In this document: piece by piece, positions 1 to 8,585 of the stretch | How positions within the stretch are numbered: position 1 is the first letter of the stretch | Layout: every line of letters starts with the position of its first letter | Assembly: GCF_030866785.1 (NCBI RefSeq) | Contig: NZ_CP133018.1 | Location: forward strand, 62,001-126,000 | Direction: 5' to 3' | DNA: 64,000 bases | From: Agromyces protaetiae | GTDB taxonomy: Bacteria > Actinomycetota > Actinomycetes > Actinomycetales > Microbacteriaceae | Notes under the pieces: model-generated | Databases searched by the model: none | The model's input: only the letters and a program-made list of their open reading frames with translations | What the model was told of the DNA's origin: nothing | Position numbers and translations under genes: made by a program

Positions 1-2
1 AC

Positions 3-1898
3 TTCATGGTCAACGATCGGCAGAACACCCGCCGGGTCGGTCTCGCCGTCTCCCACGACGGCCTGACCTGGGAGCCGCGGCCGGGCTGGGTCGCCGAGCC
101 GAACGTCGTGACCGGGCCGAACATCGCTCCGTCGGGCTTCTGGCAGTACAACGGGGACAACTACGTGCTCTTCCACGGCAGCGTCGGGAAGATCTTCGCC
201 AAGCGCGTCGACGAGCACCTGCGTTCCTACGGCGAGACGCAGGTGCTCTACGTGCCGAGCGTGCTGCCACCGGAGGCCGGCCGGTCGTCGTCGCCACGCA
301 TCATCGAGCACGACGGACAGCTGCAGATGTTCTACGAGGCCGGCGTGCGCGGCCACACCACCATCTTCCGCGCCGTGCTCGACCCTGACGGGGTCCGCGA
401 CCCGCTGAACCAGCGGCCCGACGACCCGATGTACGAGCAGTGCCAGGCGCCGGGGTCGGACGAGTTCGAGGATGGCGAGCTCGGCGAACAGTGGTCGGTC
501 GTCGGCGGGACCGCCACGAGCCCGCGGCTCGAGGACGGTGCGCTCGTGCTCGACACCGCGGTGGCCACCACCGCGAACTTCGGTCGCGCGCCGACGGTCC
601 GGCAGCAACTCCCGGTCGGGCAGACGTGGGAGTACACGACGGAGCTCGAGTTCGACCCGACGCAGATCCACCAGCAGGCTGGGCTCTTCCTGCACCGGGA
701 CGACCGCAACAACGCACGCGCGGTGTTCGGCTTCGCGCGTCAAGGTGGCGAGGACTACAAGCTCCGGTTCGACTTCACGTGGAAGCGCAACAACGTCGAC
801 CGGTTCAACACGTGGGTCTGGGAGGACGCGTACTTCCCGGGTGACACGACCGGGGACCGCGTCTGGCTCCGGGTGACGAACAGCGGGCTGCACATCACCG
901 CGTCGCTGTCGACCGACGGGCAGACCTTCATGAAGCTCGGTCAGCCGATCCCGACCGCCGAACTCGCCCCGACGACCGTCGGGGTCGGTGCGGCGCGCAG
1001 CACGGCCGAGATCGCCGAGATCCCGGCCGCGTTCCACTGGTTCCGCGGGACGCCGAACGTCCAAGAGCCGCTGTCCTGCGACCCGCCGGCGCCGCACCAG
1101 GCACCCACGGTGAGCGGCTCGCTCGACGGCCGGACGGTGACCCTCGAGGCCCAGCCCTTCGGAACCGCGACCATCGCGAACTTCGGCTACACGATCGACG
1201 GGGGCCGCTTCGTGACGTACACGGGCCCGTTCGAGGTCGCGGGGACGGACGCGGCGACGATTCGCTTCAGTGCTCGGGACTCGTATGGTCTGAAGTCGGA
1301 AGACGGGGTGATCGAGATCCCGAGCATCGCGGACGATGCGGTCAAGCCGCAGGTGACGCTCGCGTCGCCGGGAGCGCCGGGTCCGTTCCGAGCACTCGAG
1401 ATCGACCTCGACGCGACCGACGACGTCGGGTTGGCGAAGATCGTCGCGAACATCTACGACGCGAACGGCGTCCTGGTGAGATCGACGCAGACCGCGGCGA
1501 ACGGGGCCACCTCCGCCACGCACACCGCTTCGGTGACACTGCCCGACGGCTCGTACACGCTGAGGTTCAACGCGCACGACCTGAACGGCAATGTGTCGCA
1601 GACCGGGAGCTTCGCCTTCACGCTCGACTCGACCAAGCCGACCGCGACGGTCAAGGAGGGCGCGCCGTACACGGTGCGAACCGGTGACACGTACGACGTG
1701 ATCTCGTTCAAGCTGCACGACGCGCAGCGCATCGACCGGGTCGAGCTCAACGGCACGGTCAAAGACCTCGTGAACGATCCGTGGTCCGACGTGAACTTCA
1801 TCGCGCCCGGCGCGTTCGGTGCGGTCTCGGGCTCGAACACCCTCGTGGTGTTCGACGTCGCCGGCAACAGCGAGACGTACACCTTCACCCTCAACTGA
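3..1898 (+). CDS. Secreted glycan-active/binding multidomain protein, 5' end outside window
   Basis: The frame is open at the left edge, so this is the C-terminal part of a longer protein; the ATG at 6 is probably internal. The first ~140 residues look like the last blades of a five-bladed beta-propeller of GH43/GH32 type (SHDGLTW, WQYNGDNYVLFHG, PRIIEHDGQLQMFYEAG). Next comes a concanavalin-like module (about residues 145-350, opening CQAPGSDEFEDG) of the DUF1349/GH43 C-terminal type, then two bacterial Ig-like domains ending LVVFDVAGNSETYTFTLN. The same CxxPGSDEF module occurs twice in the convergent PL8 lyase next door, so both proteins probably work on one extracellular polysaccharide. 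Catalytic residues cannot be judged because the N-terminus is missing. Glycosidase versus binding protein is undecided. Confidence 0.7.
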   Translation, partial: FMVNDRQNTRRVGLAVSHDGLTWEPRPGWVAEPNVVTGPNIAPSGFWQYNGDNYVLFHGSVGKIFAKRVDEHLRSYGETQVLYVPSVLPPEAGRSSSPRIIEHDGQLQMFYEAGVRGHTTIFRAVLDPDGVRDPLNQRPDDPMYEQCQAPGSDEFEDGELGEQWSVVGGTATSPRLEDGALVLDTAVATTANFGRAPTVRQQLPVGQTWEYTTELEFDPTQIHQQAGLFLHRDDRNNARAVFGFARQGGEDYKLRFDFTWKRNNVDRFNTWVWEDAYFPGDTTGDRVWLRVTNSGLHITASLSTDGQTFMKLGQPIPTAELAPTTVGVGAARSTAEIAEIPAAFHWFRGTPNVQEPLSCDPPAPHQAPTVSGSLDGRTVTLEAQPFGTATIANFGYTIDGGRFVTYTGPFEVAGTDAATIRFSARDSYGLKSEDGVIEIPSIADDAVKPQVTLASPGAPGPFRALEIDLDATDDVGLAKIVANIYDANGVLVRSTQTAANGATSATHTASVTLPDGSYTLRFNAHDLNGNVSQTGSFAFTLDSTKPTATVKEGAPYTVRTGDTYDVISFKLHDAQRIDRVELNGTVKDLVNDPWSDVNFIAPGAFGAVSGSNTLVVFDVAGNSETYTFTLN

Positions 1899-1909
1899 GC
1901 GCACGAACG

Positions 1910-1944
1910 CCGAGGTCCCTCGCCCGACGGGCGAGGGACCTCGG
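1910..1944. terminator. Bidirectional hairpin terminator between convergent genes
   Basis: A perfect 17-bp inverted repeat has left arm 1910-1926 (CCGAGGTCCCTCGCCCG) and right arm 1928-1944, followed by TTT on the + strand. It lies between two stop codons and can serve both genes. The leading 15 bases (CGAACGCCGAGGTCC, 1904-1918) recur exactly in the terminator at 14972-15019. Confidence 0.8.
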
Positions 1945-1966
1945 TTTCGACCGTTCGGCCGGAACC

Positions 1967-4900
1967 CTATGGTGCGGGGACGGCGATCCGCGCCGTGAAG
2001 GTCGCGCCCTTCGCACCCGAGACCGGGACGGAGAGCTGCACCGTCGGCGACGTCTGGATGGCGGTGACGCCCGGGGACGTCGACACCACCGATGCACCGA
2101 CGACATGCAGCTCGACGACCAGTGGGGTCGTGCGCGCCTGTGTGGGGTCGACGACCGACAGCACGTACTCGTCGCCGTCGCGCTCCAGCGTCACGGATGC
2201 CGCGCCGGTGACCGAGAGCAGGGCCGCGCCGTCGCGGGCCACGGTGGCGGTGCCCGTCGACCAGAAGTTCGCGGCGACCGATCCGTCCGCGACGTGCTCG
2301 ACGGCCGTCACGGCCGACGTGTCGGCGAGCACCCGGACACCCGGCGTCTGGGCGTAGCCCTCGGTCGCCGCGGCGTCGGCGCCCGGCAGCAGCACGTAGC
2401 CGTAGCCGGCGTTCGTCGGCGCTGCGCCGTGGTCCACCCAGAGGGTCGTGTATCGGTCGGTGCGCGTGTCGGACGAGCCGCTCGCTGCGTTGATCGCCGC
2501 CCACGTCCCCGTCCGGTCCTCGGTCAAGGCCTTGAGCGTCGTGTCGCCGAGCAGGACGTAACCGGTCTCACTCTCCCCGGTCGTGAGGTGCGCCCACGAG
2601 GCATCCGCGTGGGTTTCTGCGGTGCCGGGCGTGGTGCCCGCAGCAGCGCCGTCGACGAGCAGCTCCGACGCCGAAGCGACGGCCCTGTTCTCCAGCACGG
2701 TCTCGATCCGCCGTGGCGCACCGTCCCAGCCGTTGCCGCTCACCGCGGCCCGGGTGATTCCGGAGCCGAGCGCGACCACCTCGTCGCCGAAGAAGAACCA
2801 CGACTTGCGGGCGGAGAGATCGGACCCGAAGGCGTCGAGCACCATGCCGGTGGCCGCGGCGGTGCCACCCGCGCCCGTGACGCCGCCCGCGAAGGTGTTC
2901 GTCGGCGCGGTGTGCGCGCCACTGGTGGCCGAACGGACGTGCGTGTCGACCGTGGTGCCGGCCAGACGGTACCGGTTCACGGTCGCCCAGAAGTCTCCGC
3001 CGTACGCCGGCTCCGCGTCGTACAGGTACGTCATGCCGTCGGCGGTGTACCAGGAGCGGGAGTTCTCGGAGTTGATCGCCTCGTACGTCTTGATGCGCGT
3101 GCTCGACATCGCGATTCCGACCGCGCTGGCATCCCCGTGGTGGATGACGCGCCCCATGCTGTTGTAGACCCACGTGCCGTGCAGGGGAGGAGCCGCCGAC
3201 CCGGCGAGCGCCTCGACGCCCCACTCGAGCTCGGTGAGCGAGCCGCCCTGCCAGAAGTCATCGCGCTCCGTGGCGGTGAGGTGGCGGGCGACGATCCCCC
3301 GGATGACGTCGCCGTCCGCCGATGGTGCCCCGGCGGCGATGCCCAGCATCGCACGCAGCGTCGTCGCGCCCGCGGCGTGGTCGGGGTTGTACTCGCGCGA
3401 GATCTCGCGCCCCCGCACGGAGTCCATCATCGTCCCCTCGAACATGACGGGGTCGAACGCGTCGCTCACCCAGCCGTAGACGTTCGCGACATCCGGGTCG
3501 ACCACCTCCCACGGGCTGCCGTCGAGCAGCAGCAGGAGATCGGCGAGATTCACGAGGAAGGAGATGCCGTAACCGCCCGTGTAGGGGTAGTCGGTGTGCT
3601 GCAGGAATCCGCCGTCCCAGTGGAAGCCGTCGCCGGTCGGTGTGACCTCGAACTCGGCTCCGACCTGGTCGCGCGCCTGCGCGACCTTGCCCGCGTCGCC
3701 GACGATGATCCCGCGGAGGCCGACGACCATCGCCTTCCAGACGCGGTTCGCCCCGGTGAGCCCGACGGTCGGGCTGAACACGTCGATCGCATCCATCGCA
3801 TCGTCGCGCACGTCGGCGTCGAGCTCGTCATAGAGGATGACGGCGAGCTCGTTCACCTCGAGCGGAAAGCCGATCTCGAGGTACCACCAGTTGCCGGTGT
3901 CGGGCGTGGTCGCGTTGTAGCGGTTGGCGATCATCCAGTCGAAGACCCGGAGGGTCTCGGCAAGCGCACGGGCGTCCCCGTGGAGCGGGCTGCCGGGGGT
4001 GGCCCACGACGTCGCGATGGCTTTCAGACGCCGGAACGCGGTGAGCGACTGCGCCTGATCGGACGTGGCGAGGTCGGCCCAGGGTTCGCCTGCAACGGTG
4101 ATCGAGTCGAGGTAGCCGGTCGCGAGGGCGGCCTCGGAGGCGATGACGGATGCGAACGGCTCGACCCCGGGGTCGATCGTGGGTGAGCCGATGAGGAGCT
4201 CGCGCCAGCGTTCGCGTGCATCGACGAACTCCGGAGCGACCTCGCCGCCGCCTGCGCAGTCGTCGCCCACGGGACTCCACCGGAACCAGTCGAAGTTCGC
4301 ATCGATCTCGGGCGCGGAGCTCGTCGCGCCGCGGAACGCGGTCGGACCGATGCGGTTCGGTGCGAACGCGCCGAGGGATGCCGCCGACCCGACACTCTGG
4401 AAGGTCGAGCCGTCGGTGGAGTACGACCCGCGCACGTGCGATCCGTCGCTCGTCATCCGCAGCCAGAAGCGGGGTCCGCTCGTGGTCGGGAGGGCGATGG
4501 AGGCCGAGACGCCCGCGCGGTTGAACTGCACTCGCCGCTGCCCGGAGTAGTACACGTCGAGCGCGACCCACTCGCTCGCGCTCTCCCACAGCATGAGCCC
4601 GGCCTGCTGATAGGCGGCGGTGGGTGCGATCTCCACGGAGACCGTGGCCTCCCACTGGCCGGTCGGCACGTCTTGCGCGATGAAGGGCGCCGCCGGGGAG
4701 TTGACGGCGACGGTGGGGAGGACGAGTTCCCCGTCGGCGACCGTCGCGTGCACCGGTCCGTTCACGACGTGCGGCCACACGGCGCCGTCCACCGCGGTGC
4801 CGCCGAACTCGTCGGAGCCCGGGCCGGCGCAGTACTCATGGAGCGGGCCGTCGCAGGCGGCGATCCGCGCAGCATCCGGACTCCATCGGAACCAGTCGAA

Positions 4901-5566
4901 CGACGCGTCGATCTGAGGTGCCGTGCTGCTGGCGCCGCGGAAGGCGACCGGTCCGATGCCTGTCGGGGCGAACGCGCCGAGGGGTGCCTGGGTGCCGATG
5001 GCCGTGAACGTCGTGCCGTCGGTCGAGTAGCTGCCGGAGACACGGGTGCCGTCGCTCGTCATCCGAAGCCAGTAGGTCGATCCCGCCCCACTCGGCAGTG
5101 CGACGAAGTCGGTGACCCCACCGCGGTTGAACTGCACGCGCTTCTGCCCTGCGGAGTAATAGACGCTGAGCGCGATCCACTCGGTCGCGTTCTCGCGGAG
5201 CATGATGCCGGCCTGTTGGAACGCGCCGGCGAGTGAGACCGTGACCTGGGTCGTCGCCTCCCAGCCGCCGGCAGGAAGGGGCTGCTGGAGGTGCGGGGCG
5301 GTGCCGGCGTTGTGCGCGACGGTCGGCAACACGAGTGCGCCGTCGACGACGGATGCGCTCACGGTGCCGTGGCTGGAGGTCCACGTCCCCGGGTCGACGC
5401 TCGATCCGTCGAACTCGTCAGAGCCCGGTCCGGAGCATCCTGCGAACAGCGGGTCGGACGGCGGGCCCGCGAAGTCGTCGGCGGCCGCGGGCGCCGAGAC
5501 GATCAGCAGGGAGCCCAGCAGGGCCGTGACGGTCGCGAGGACAAGGGGCGTGCGTGCGTTCGGCAT
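1967..5566 (-). CDS. Secreted polysaccharide lyase family 8 (hyaluronate/chondroitin/xanthan lyase type)
   Basis: 1199 aa. PL8 enzymes cleave uronic-acid-containing polysaccharides by beta-elimination outside the cell. The start is ATG 5566, chosen because GGAG sits 5 nt upstream; an in-frame ATG at 5593 lies inside the operator. A signal peptide (LVLATVTALLGSLLIVSAPAAA) is followed by two tandem concanavalin-like modules, each opening CxGPGSDEF and ending FDWFRWSP (about 30-235 and 240-435). The alpha/alpha-toroid follows with NWWYLEIG (Asn near 558), HTDYPYTGGYG (His near 657, Tyr near 666), RGREISR (Arg near 718) and NSENSRSW (near 829), so the catalytic set is intact. A beta-sandwich C-terminus follows. 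Typical PL8 lyases are 750-1000 aa; the extra length is the two binding modules. The exact substrate is not readable. A promoter with an overlapping IclR-type box precedes it. Confidence 0.9.
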   Translation of the reverse strand: MPNARTPLVLATVTALLGSLLIVSAPAAADDFAGPPSDPLFAGCSGPGSDEFDGSSVDPGTWTSSHGTVSASVVDGALVLPTVAHNAGTAPHLQQPLPAGGWEATTQVTVSLAGAFQQAGIMLRENATEWIALSVYYSAGQKRVQFNRGGVTDFVALPSGAGSTYWLRMTSDGTRVSGSYSTDGTTFTAIGTQAPLGAFAPTGIGPVAFRGASSTAPQIDASFDWFRWSPDAARIAACDGPLHEYCAGPGSDEFGGTAVDGAVWPHVVNGPVHATVADGELVLPTVAVNSPAAPFIAQDVPTGQWEATVSVEIAPTAAYQQAGLMLWESASEWVALDVYYSGQRRVQFNRAGVSASIALPTTSGPRFWLRMTSDGSHVRGSYSTDGSTFQSVGSAASLGAFAPNRIGPTAFRGATSSAPEIDANFDWFRWSPVGDDCAGGGEVAPEFVDARERWRELLIGSPTIDPGVEPFASVIASEAALATGYLDSITVAGEPWADLATSDQAQSLTAFRRLKAIATSWATPGSPLHGDARALAETLRVFDWMIANRYNATTPDTGNWWYLEIGFPLEVNELAVILYDELDADVRDDAMDAIDVFSPTVGLTGANRVWKAMVVGLRGIIVGDAGKVAQARDQVGAEFEVTPTGDGFHWDGGFLQHTDYPYTGGYGISFLVNLADLLLLLDGSPWEVVDPDVANVYGWVSDAFDPVMFEGTMMDSVRGREISREYNPDHAAGATTLRAMLGIAAGAPSADGDVIRGIVARHLTATERDDFWQGGSLTELEWGVEALAGSAAPPLHGTWVYNSMGRVIHHGDASAVGIAMSSTRIKTYEAINSENSRSWYTADGMTYLYDAEPAYGGDFWATVNRYRLAGTTVDTHVRSATSGAHTAPTNTFAGGVTGAGGTAAATGMVLDAFGSDLSARKSWFFFGDEVVALGSGITRAAVSGNGWDGAPRRIETVLENRAVASASELLVDGAAAGTTPGTAETHADASWAHLTTGESETGYVLLGDTTLKALTEDRTGTWAAINAASGSSDTRTDRYTTLWVDHGAAPTNAGYGYVLLPGADAAATEGYAQTPGVRVLADTSAVTAVEHVADGSVAANFWSTGTATVARDGAALLSVTGAASVTLERDGDEYVLSVVDPTQARTTPLVVELHVVGASVVSTSPGVTAIQTSPTVQLSVPVSGAKGATFTARIAVPAP

Positions 5567-5585
5567 GAGCTCTCCATCGAGCAAT

Positions 5586-5622
5586 CGTTGCATATAATGA
5601 AACAGGAATGCACTGAGTACAA
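5586..5622 (-). promoter_or_regulatory. Promoter and overlapping IclR-type operator of the PL8 gene
   Basis: Read on the minus strand: -35 TTGTAC (5617-5622), a 17-nt spacer, and -10 CATTAT (5594-5599). An imperfect palindrome TGTTTCAT-TAT-ATGCAACG (5586-5604) covers the -10. It resembles TGTTGTAC-AAA-GTGCAACA next to the iclR gene (10459-10477), so repression by that IclR protein is likely (inference). Confidence 0.6.
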
Positions 5623-5744
5623 CGACGCTAGCCTGCTCCTCGCCCCGCCGTCAACGCCGGCGCGAGGAGACAGCCTCAGGGCCGGACCGGCACGCTCCCC
5701 ACCGAGTCCGGATGCCGCTCGCTGAGCGGTGACGAAGCGCGCGG

Positions 5745-6935
5745 TCAGAGACCGCCGACGCTGGGGTACCAGTCGGGGCGGCGCTCGTCGACGTGGAAGC
5801 GCGCGTAATAGTCGCCGTGCTCCTCGAAGTACCGCTCGTACTTCTCGACTTTCTCGGGGTCGAGCTCGACCCCGAGGCCCGGACCCTTCGGCACGGCGAT
5901 CGACCCGTCGACATACGGCATGAGACCGCCGACGATGATGTCGTCCTCGAGGTAGTGGTAATGCGCGTCGCCCGCGGTCGACATCTCCGGGATGGTGCTG
6001 GCCGTGTGCAGCATCGCGGCCAGCTCGATGCCGAACTCTGATCCGGAGTGCATGGCGACACCGAGGCCGAACGTTCGGCAGACGGCGGCAAGCTCCTTCA
6101 CGCCGCGCGGGCCCTCCCAGTAATGGAGGTCGGTGAGCACGATGTCCACGGCGCCCAGGCGGATGCCCGGGGCGAGGTCGTCGAATCGTGCCGGATACAT
6201 GTTGGTGGCGATCGGGATGCGCACCTGCTCGCGCACGGCCGCATTGCCGGTGAGACCCCACGACGGGTCCTCGTAGTACTCGGGCGCGATCGCTTCGAGA
6301 CGGTGGCCCATTCGGATCGCGGTCGGCACCGACCACACGCCGTTCGGATCGATGCGCAGGCGGTAATCGGAGCCGAGGCGATCGCGGCACAGCTCGAGCG
6401 CACGCACCTCCTCCTCGGGCGCCATCACACCGGCCTTGAGCTTCATCGCGCTCACGCCGAGCGTCTCGGTGAGTTCCTCGCAGAGGTCGGCCATGTCCTC
6501 CGCTCGGGTGTCGTCGCCGCCGCCCGGGCGGTCGTAGCGCCAGAAGAGATAGGCGATGAACGGAATCTCGTCGTGCAGGGCGCCACCGAGCAGGTCGCTC
6601 ATCGGCCGGCCGAGGATCTTGCCCTGGATGTCGAGGCACGCCATCTCGATCGCCGCGTACAGCCGCGCATTCGACATGTAGTAGATCGAGCGCAGCACCT
6701 TGAGCTTGATGACCTCGAGCTGGAACGGGTCGAGGCCGATCAGGCGCGGCTTGAGCTTCAGGATGGCACCGCGCTGGTCTCCGCCGCCCACTTCGCCGAG
6801 GCCCACAACGCCCTCGTCCGTGACGATCTCGATGATCGTGCGGACGAAGTAGCCGGGGTGAACCCCCGTCGAATGGCGGAGCTTGGCGTTGGTCGGGATG
6901 GCGACGGTGCGGGCCCGCAGATCGATGATGTGCAT
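5745..6935 (-). CDS. Enolase-superfamily sugar-acid dehydratase, glucarate dehydratase-like
   Basis: 396 aa. These enzymes remove water from aldarates or aldonates to give 2-keto-3-deoxy acids in the cytosol. Superfamily residues are present: KxK base motif MKLKAG (K165, K167), metal ligands in RIDPNG (D196) and YYEDP (E222), ATNM (N245), and the acid/base His in VAMHSGSEFG (H296). ATNM and AMHS..FGIELA match the glucarate dehydratase subgroup. The gene is divergent from an RraA-family aldolase that could act on the product. The ATG has no good Shine-Dalgarno; a -10-like TAGGCT (6943-6948 on the minus strand) ends 7 nt upstream, suggesting a leaderless message. The true substrate may be glucarate, galactarate or a uronate-derived acid. 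Confidence 0.85.
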   Translation of the reverse strand: MHIIDLRARTVAIPTNAKLRHSTGVHPGYFVRTIIEIVTDEGVVGLGEVGGGDQRGAILKLKPRLIGLDPFQLEVIKLKVLRSIYYMSNARLYAAIEMACLDIQGKILGRPMSDLLGGALHDEIPFIAYLFWRYDRPGGGDDTRAEDMADLCEELTETLGVSAMKLKAGVMAPEEEVRALELCRDRLGSDYRLRIDPNGVWSVPTAIRMGHRLEAIAPEYYEDPSWGLTGNAAVREQVRIPIATNMYPARFDDLAPGIRLGAVDIVLTDLHYWEGPRGVKELAAVCRTFGLGVAMHSGSEFGIELAAMLHTASTIPEMSTAGDAHYHYLEDDIIVGGLMPYVDGSIAVPKGPGLGVELDPEKVEKYERYFEEHGDYYARFHVDERRPDWYPSVGGL

Positions 6936-6964
6936 GTCCCGGAGCCTAGCCGAAAAAGTCCGAC

Positions 6965-7004
6965 TTGGTTTATTCAGTGCAACGGGCGTATTGTCTGATG
7001 CAAC
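6965..7004 (+). promoter_or_regulatory. Divergent promoter region with two TGCAAC boxes
   Basis: For the rightward gene: -35 TTGGTT (6965-6970), an 18-nt spacer and -10 TATTGT (6989-6994). TGCAAC occurs at 6978-6983 and 6999-7004, exactly 21 bp apart, i.e. on the same helix face. The same hexamer is one arm of the palindromes at 5586-5604 and 10459-10477, so this is probably an IclR-controlled divergent promoter. Confidence 0.5.
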
Positions 7005-7065
7005 AGTTCAGTACCGCCGAGCCGCGCTGTGAGTTCGACTCCGCGCTTGATGATCGAGGATGCTC

Positions 7066-7767
7066 ATGACCAATCCGTACGAATACGCCGTCCCAGTCCA
7101 GGAGCTCATCGATCGCTACCGCGCGACGTACTCCGGCGCCGTCTACGACGTGCTCGACGGGCTCGGCTACCCGCACCAGGCGCTCGCCACCGACATCAAG
7201 CCGGTCGACAACAGGTGGGTCATCGCGGGCCCGGCCTTCACGATGAAGGGCATTCCCGAGCCGACCGGCGACGAAAAGCTCCGCTCCCGCCGGATCCATA
7301 TGTTCGAGGCGATGAAGCAGACCGGCGTGCCGATCATCGACGTCCGCGACTGCAGTTTCGACACGCAAGCCGCGCACTACGGCGAGATGAACGCCACGGT
7401 CGGCGCGTCGTGTGGAGTCATCGCGGCGCTTGTGGACGGTGGCTCCCGCGACACCAAGTTCCTGCTCGAGCGCGACTTCCCCGTATTCGCCCGCTACCTC
7501 ACGCCCGTCGAGGCCGTGAGGCGCTGGAGCTACTACGACTGGCAGCTGACCGTCTCCTTGCGAGGCGCGCTGACGAGCACCGTGCAGGTGTCGCCTGGGG
7601 ACTTCATCATGGGCGACCTCGACGGCGTCGTGGTGGTCCCGCGCGACCTCGTGGTCGAGGTGCTCGAGAAGACCGAGGAGCTCATCCGCCACGAAGACCA
7701 GGTACGGGCGGAGTTCGACGAGGGCCAGGACCCCGTCGACGTGTACCGGCGCCACGGCCGCCTGTGA
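7066..7767 (+). CDS. RraA-family aldolase/demethylmenaquinone-methyltransferase-like protein
   Basis: 233 aa from ATG 7066, preceded by GAGG at 7056-7059. The RraA/HMG-aldolase fold is shown by YSGAVYDVLDGLGY near the N-terminus, GPAFTMKG, and the metal/substrate motif ALVDGGSRDTKFL, with LGD-like GDLDGVVVVPRD near the C-terminus. Class II pyruvate aldolases of this family cleave 4-hydroxy-2-oxo acids. RraA ribonuclease inhibitors share the fold, but the position beside a sugar-acid dehydratase favours an aldolase for a keto-deoxy acid (inference). It is the first gene of a rightward run with the SDR and the CE7 esterase. Confidence 0.8.
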   Translation: MTNPYEYAVPVQELIDRYRATYSGAVYDVLDGLGYPHQALATDIKPVDNRWVIAGPAFTMKGIPEPTGDEKLRSRRIHMFEAMKQTGVPIIDVRDCSFDTQAAHYGEMNATVGASCGVIAALVDGGSRDTKFLLERDFPVFARYLTPVEAVRRWSYYDWQLTVSLRGALTSTVQVSPGDFIMGDLDGVVVVPRDLVVEVLEKTEELIRHEDQVRAEFDEGQDPVDVYRRHGRL

Positions 7768-7810
7768 CCGGCCTGCGGTAGCGTCGCGGGCGAGGGGAAG
7801 GAGGCGTGGG

Positions 7811-8512
7811 GTGTTCGACTTCACGGGATTACGCGCGCTCGTGACCGGCGCGACCAGCGGCATCGGCGCGGCCATCGCGTCTGCGCTCGAGGAGCGCGGC
7901 GCCGTCGTGCTCCGGCACGGACTTGAAGGCGCGGATCCCGGGCTCGACCTCGACCTCGGAGTTCCGGATGCTGCGCGGCGGCTCGCGGAGCGGGCGCTCG
8001 CGGGTGGTCCGGTGGACGTCGTCGTGCTGTCGGCGTCGCTACAGATCCGGTCGCCATGGAGGGAGCTGTCGGCGGACGACTTCGACCGGCAGCTGCGCGT
8101 CAACCTGACGTCGGGCGTCGAGCTCCTCAAGGGCCTCGTGCCGGGGATGCAGGAGCGAGGCTTCGGTCGCATCGTCGCGATCGGCAGCGTGCAGCAGGTG
8201 CGCCCCCACCCCGACATGATCGCGTACGCGGCGTCCAAGGCCGCGCTTGCGAACGTGACGCAGAACCTCGCGCGCCAGCTCGCGCCGGCGGGCATCACCG
8301 TGAACGCGCTTTCGCCCGGCGTGGTCCGCACGCCTCGGAACACCGAGGCGCTCGCCGACGAGGCGTACCTGAAGACGGTGCTCGGCGGCATACCCGCCGG
8401 CAGAATCGGCGATCCCGCCGACTGCGTGGCCGCTGCGCTCCTGTTGTGCTCGCGCGAGGCCGGCTACATCACCGGCCAGGACATCACCATCGACGGCGGG
8501 ATGACCCTGTGA
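7811..8512 (+). CDS. Short-chain dehydrogenase/reductase (SDR)
   Basis: 233 aa, GTG start with GGAGG at 7800-7804. Classical SDR features: cofactor motif TGATSGIG near residue 12, VVVLSASLQ in place of the usual NNAG, catalytic Ser in AIGSVQQ, YxxxK in YAASKAALANV, and the C-terminal GQDITIDGG. The family oxidises or reduces hydroxyl/keto groups with NAD(P). Neighbours suggest a sugar-acid or uronate intermediate as substrate. The C-terminus ends cleanly, and a 73-bp gap precedes the esterase. Confidence 0.85.
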   Translation: MFDFTGLRALVTGATSGIGAAIASALEERGAVVLRHGLEGADPGLDLDLGVPDAARRLAERALAGGPVDVVVLSASLQIRSPWRELSADDFDRQLRVNLTSGVELLKGLVPGMQERGFGRIVAIGSVQQVRPHPDMIAYAASKAALANVTQNLARQLAPAGITVNALSPGVVRTPRNTEALADEAYLKTVLGGIPAGRIGDPADCVAAALLLCSREAGYITGQDITIDGGMTL

Positions 8513-8585
8513 ATGCTGCCCGCGAGTCGCTCCAGCGGTGCGCGCGTGACGGTGAGCGCCGATGGGCTGAGGTGCTGAGCCGCTG

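Noticed and set aside
1781..4186. An 801-codon open frame on the plus strand opposite the PL8 gene
   Set aside because: Arg/Gly/Asp-rich translation without any motif, fully antisense to a gene with intact PL8 catalytic motifs; high-GC DNA often leaves such frames open.
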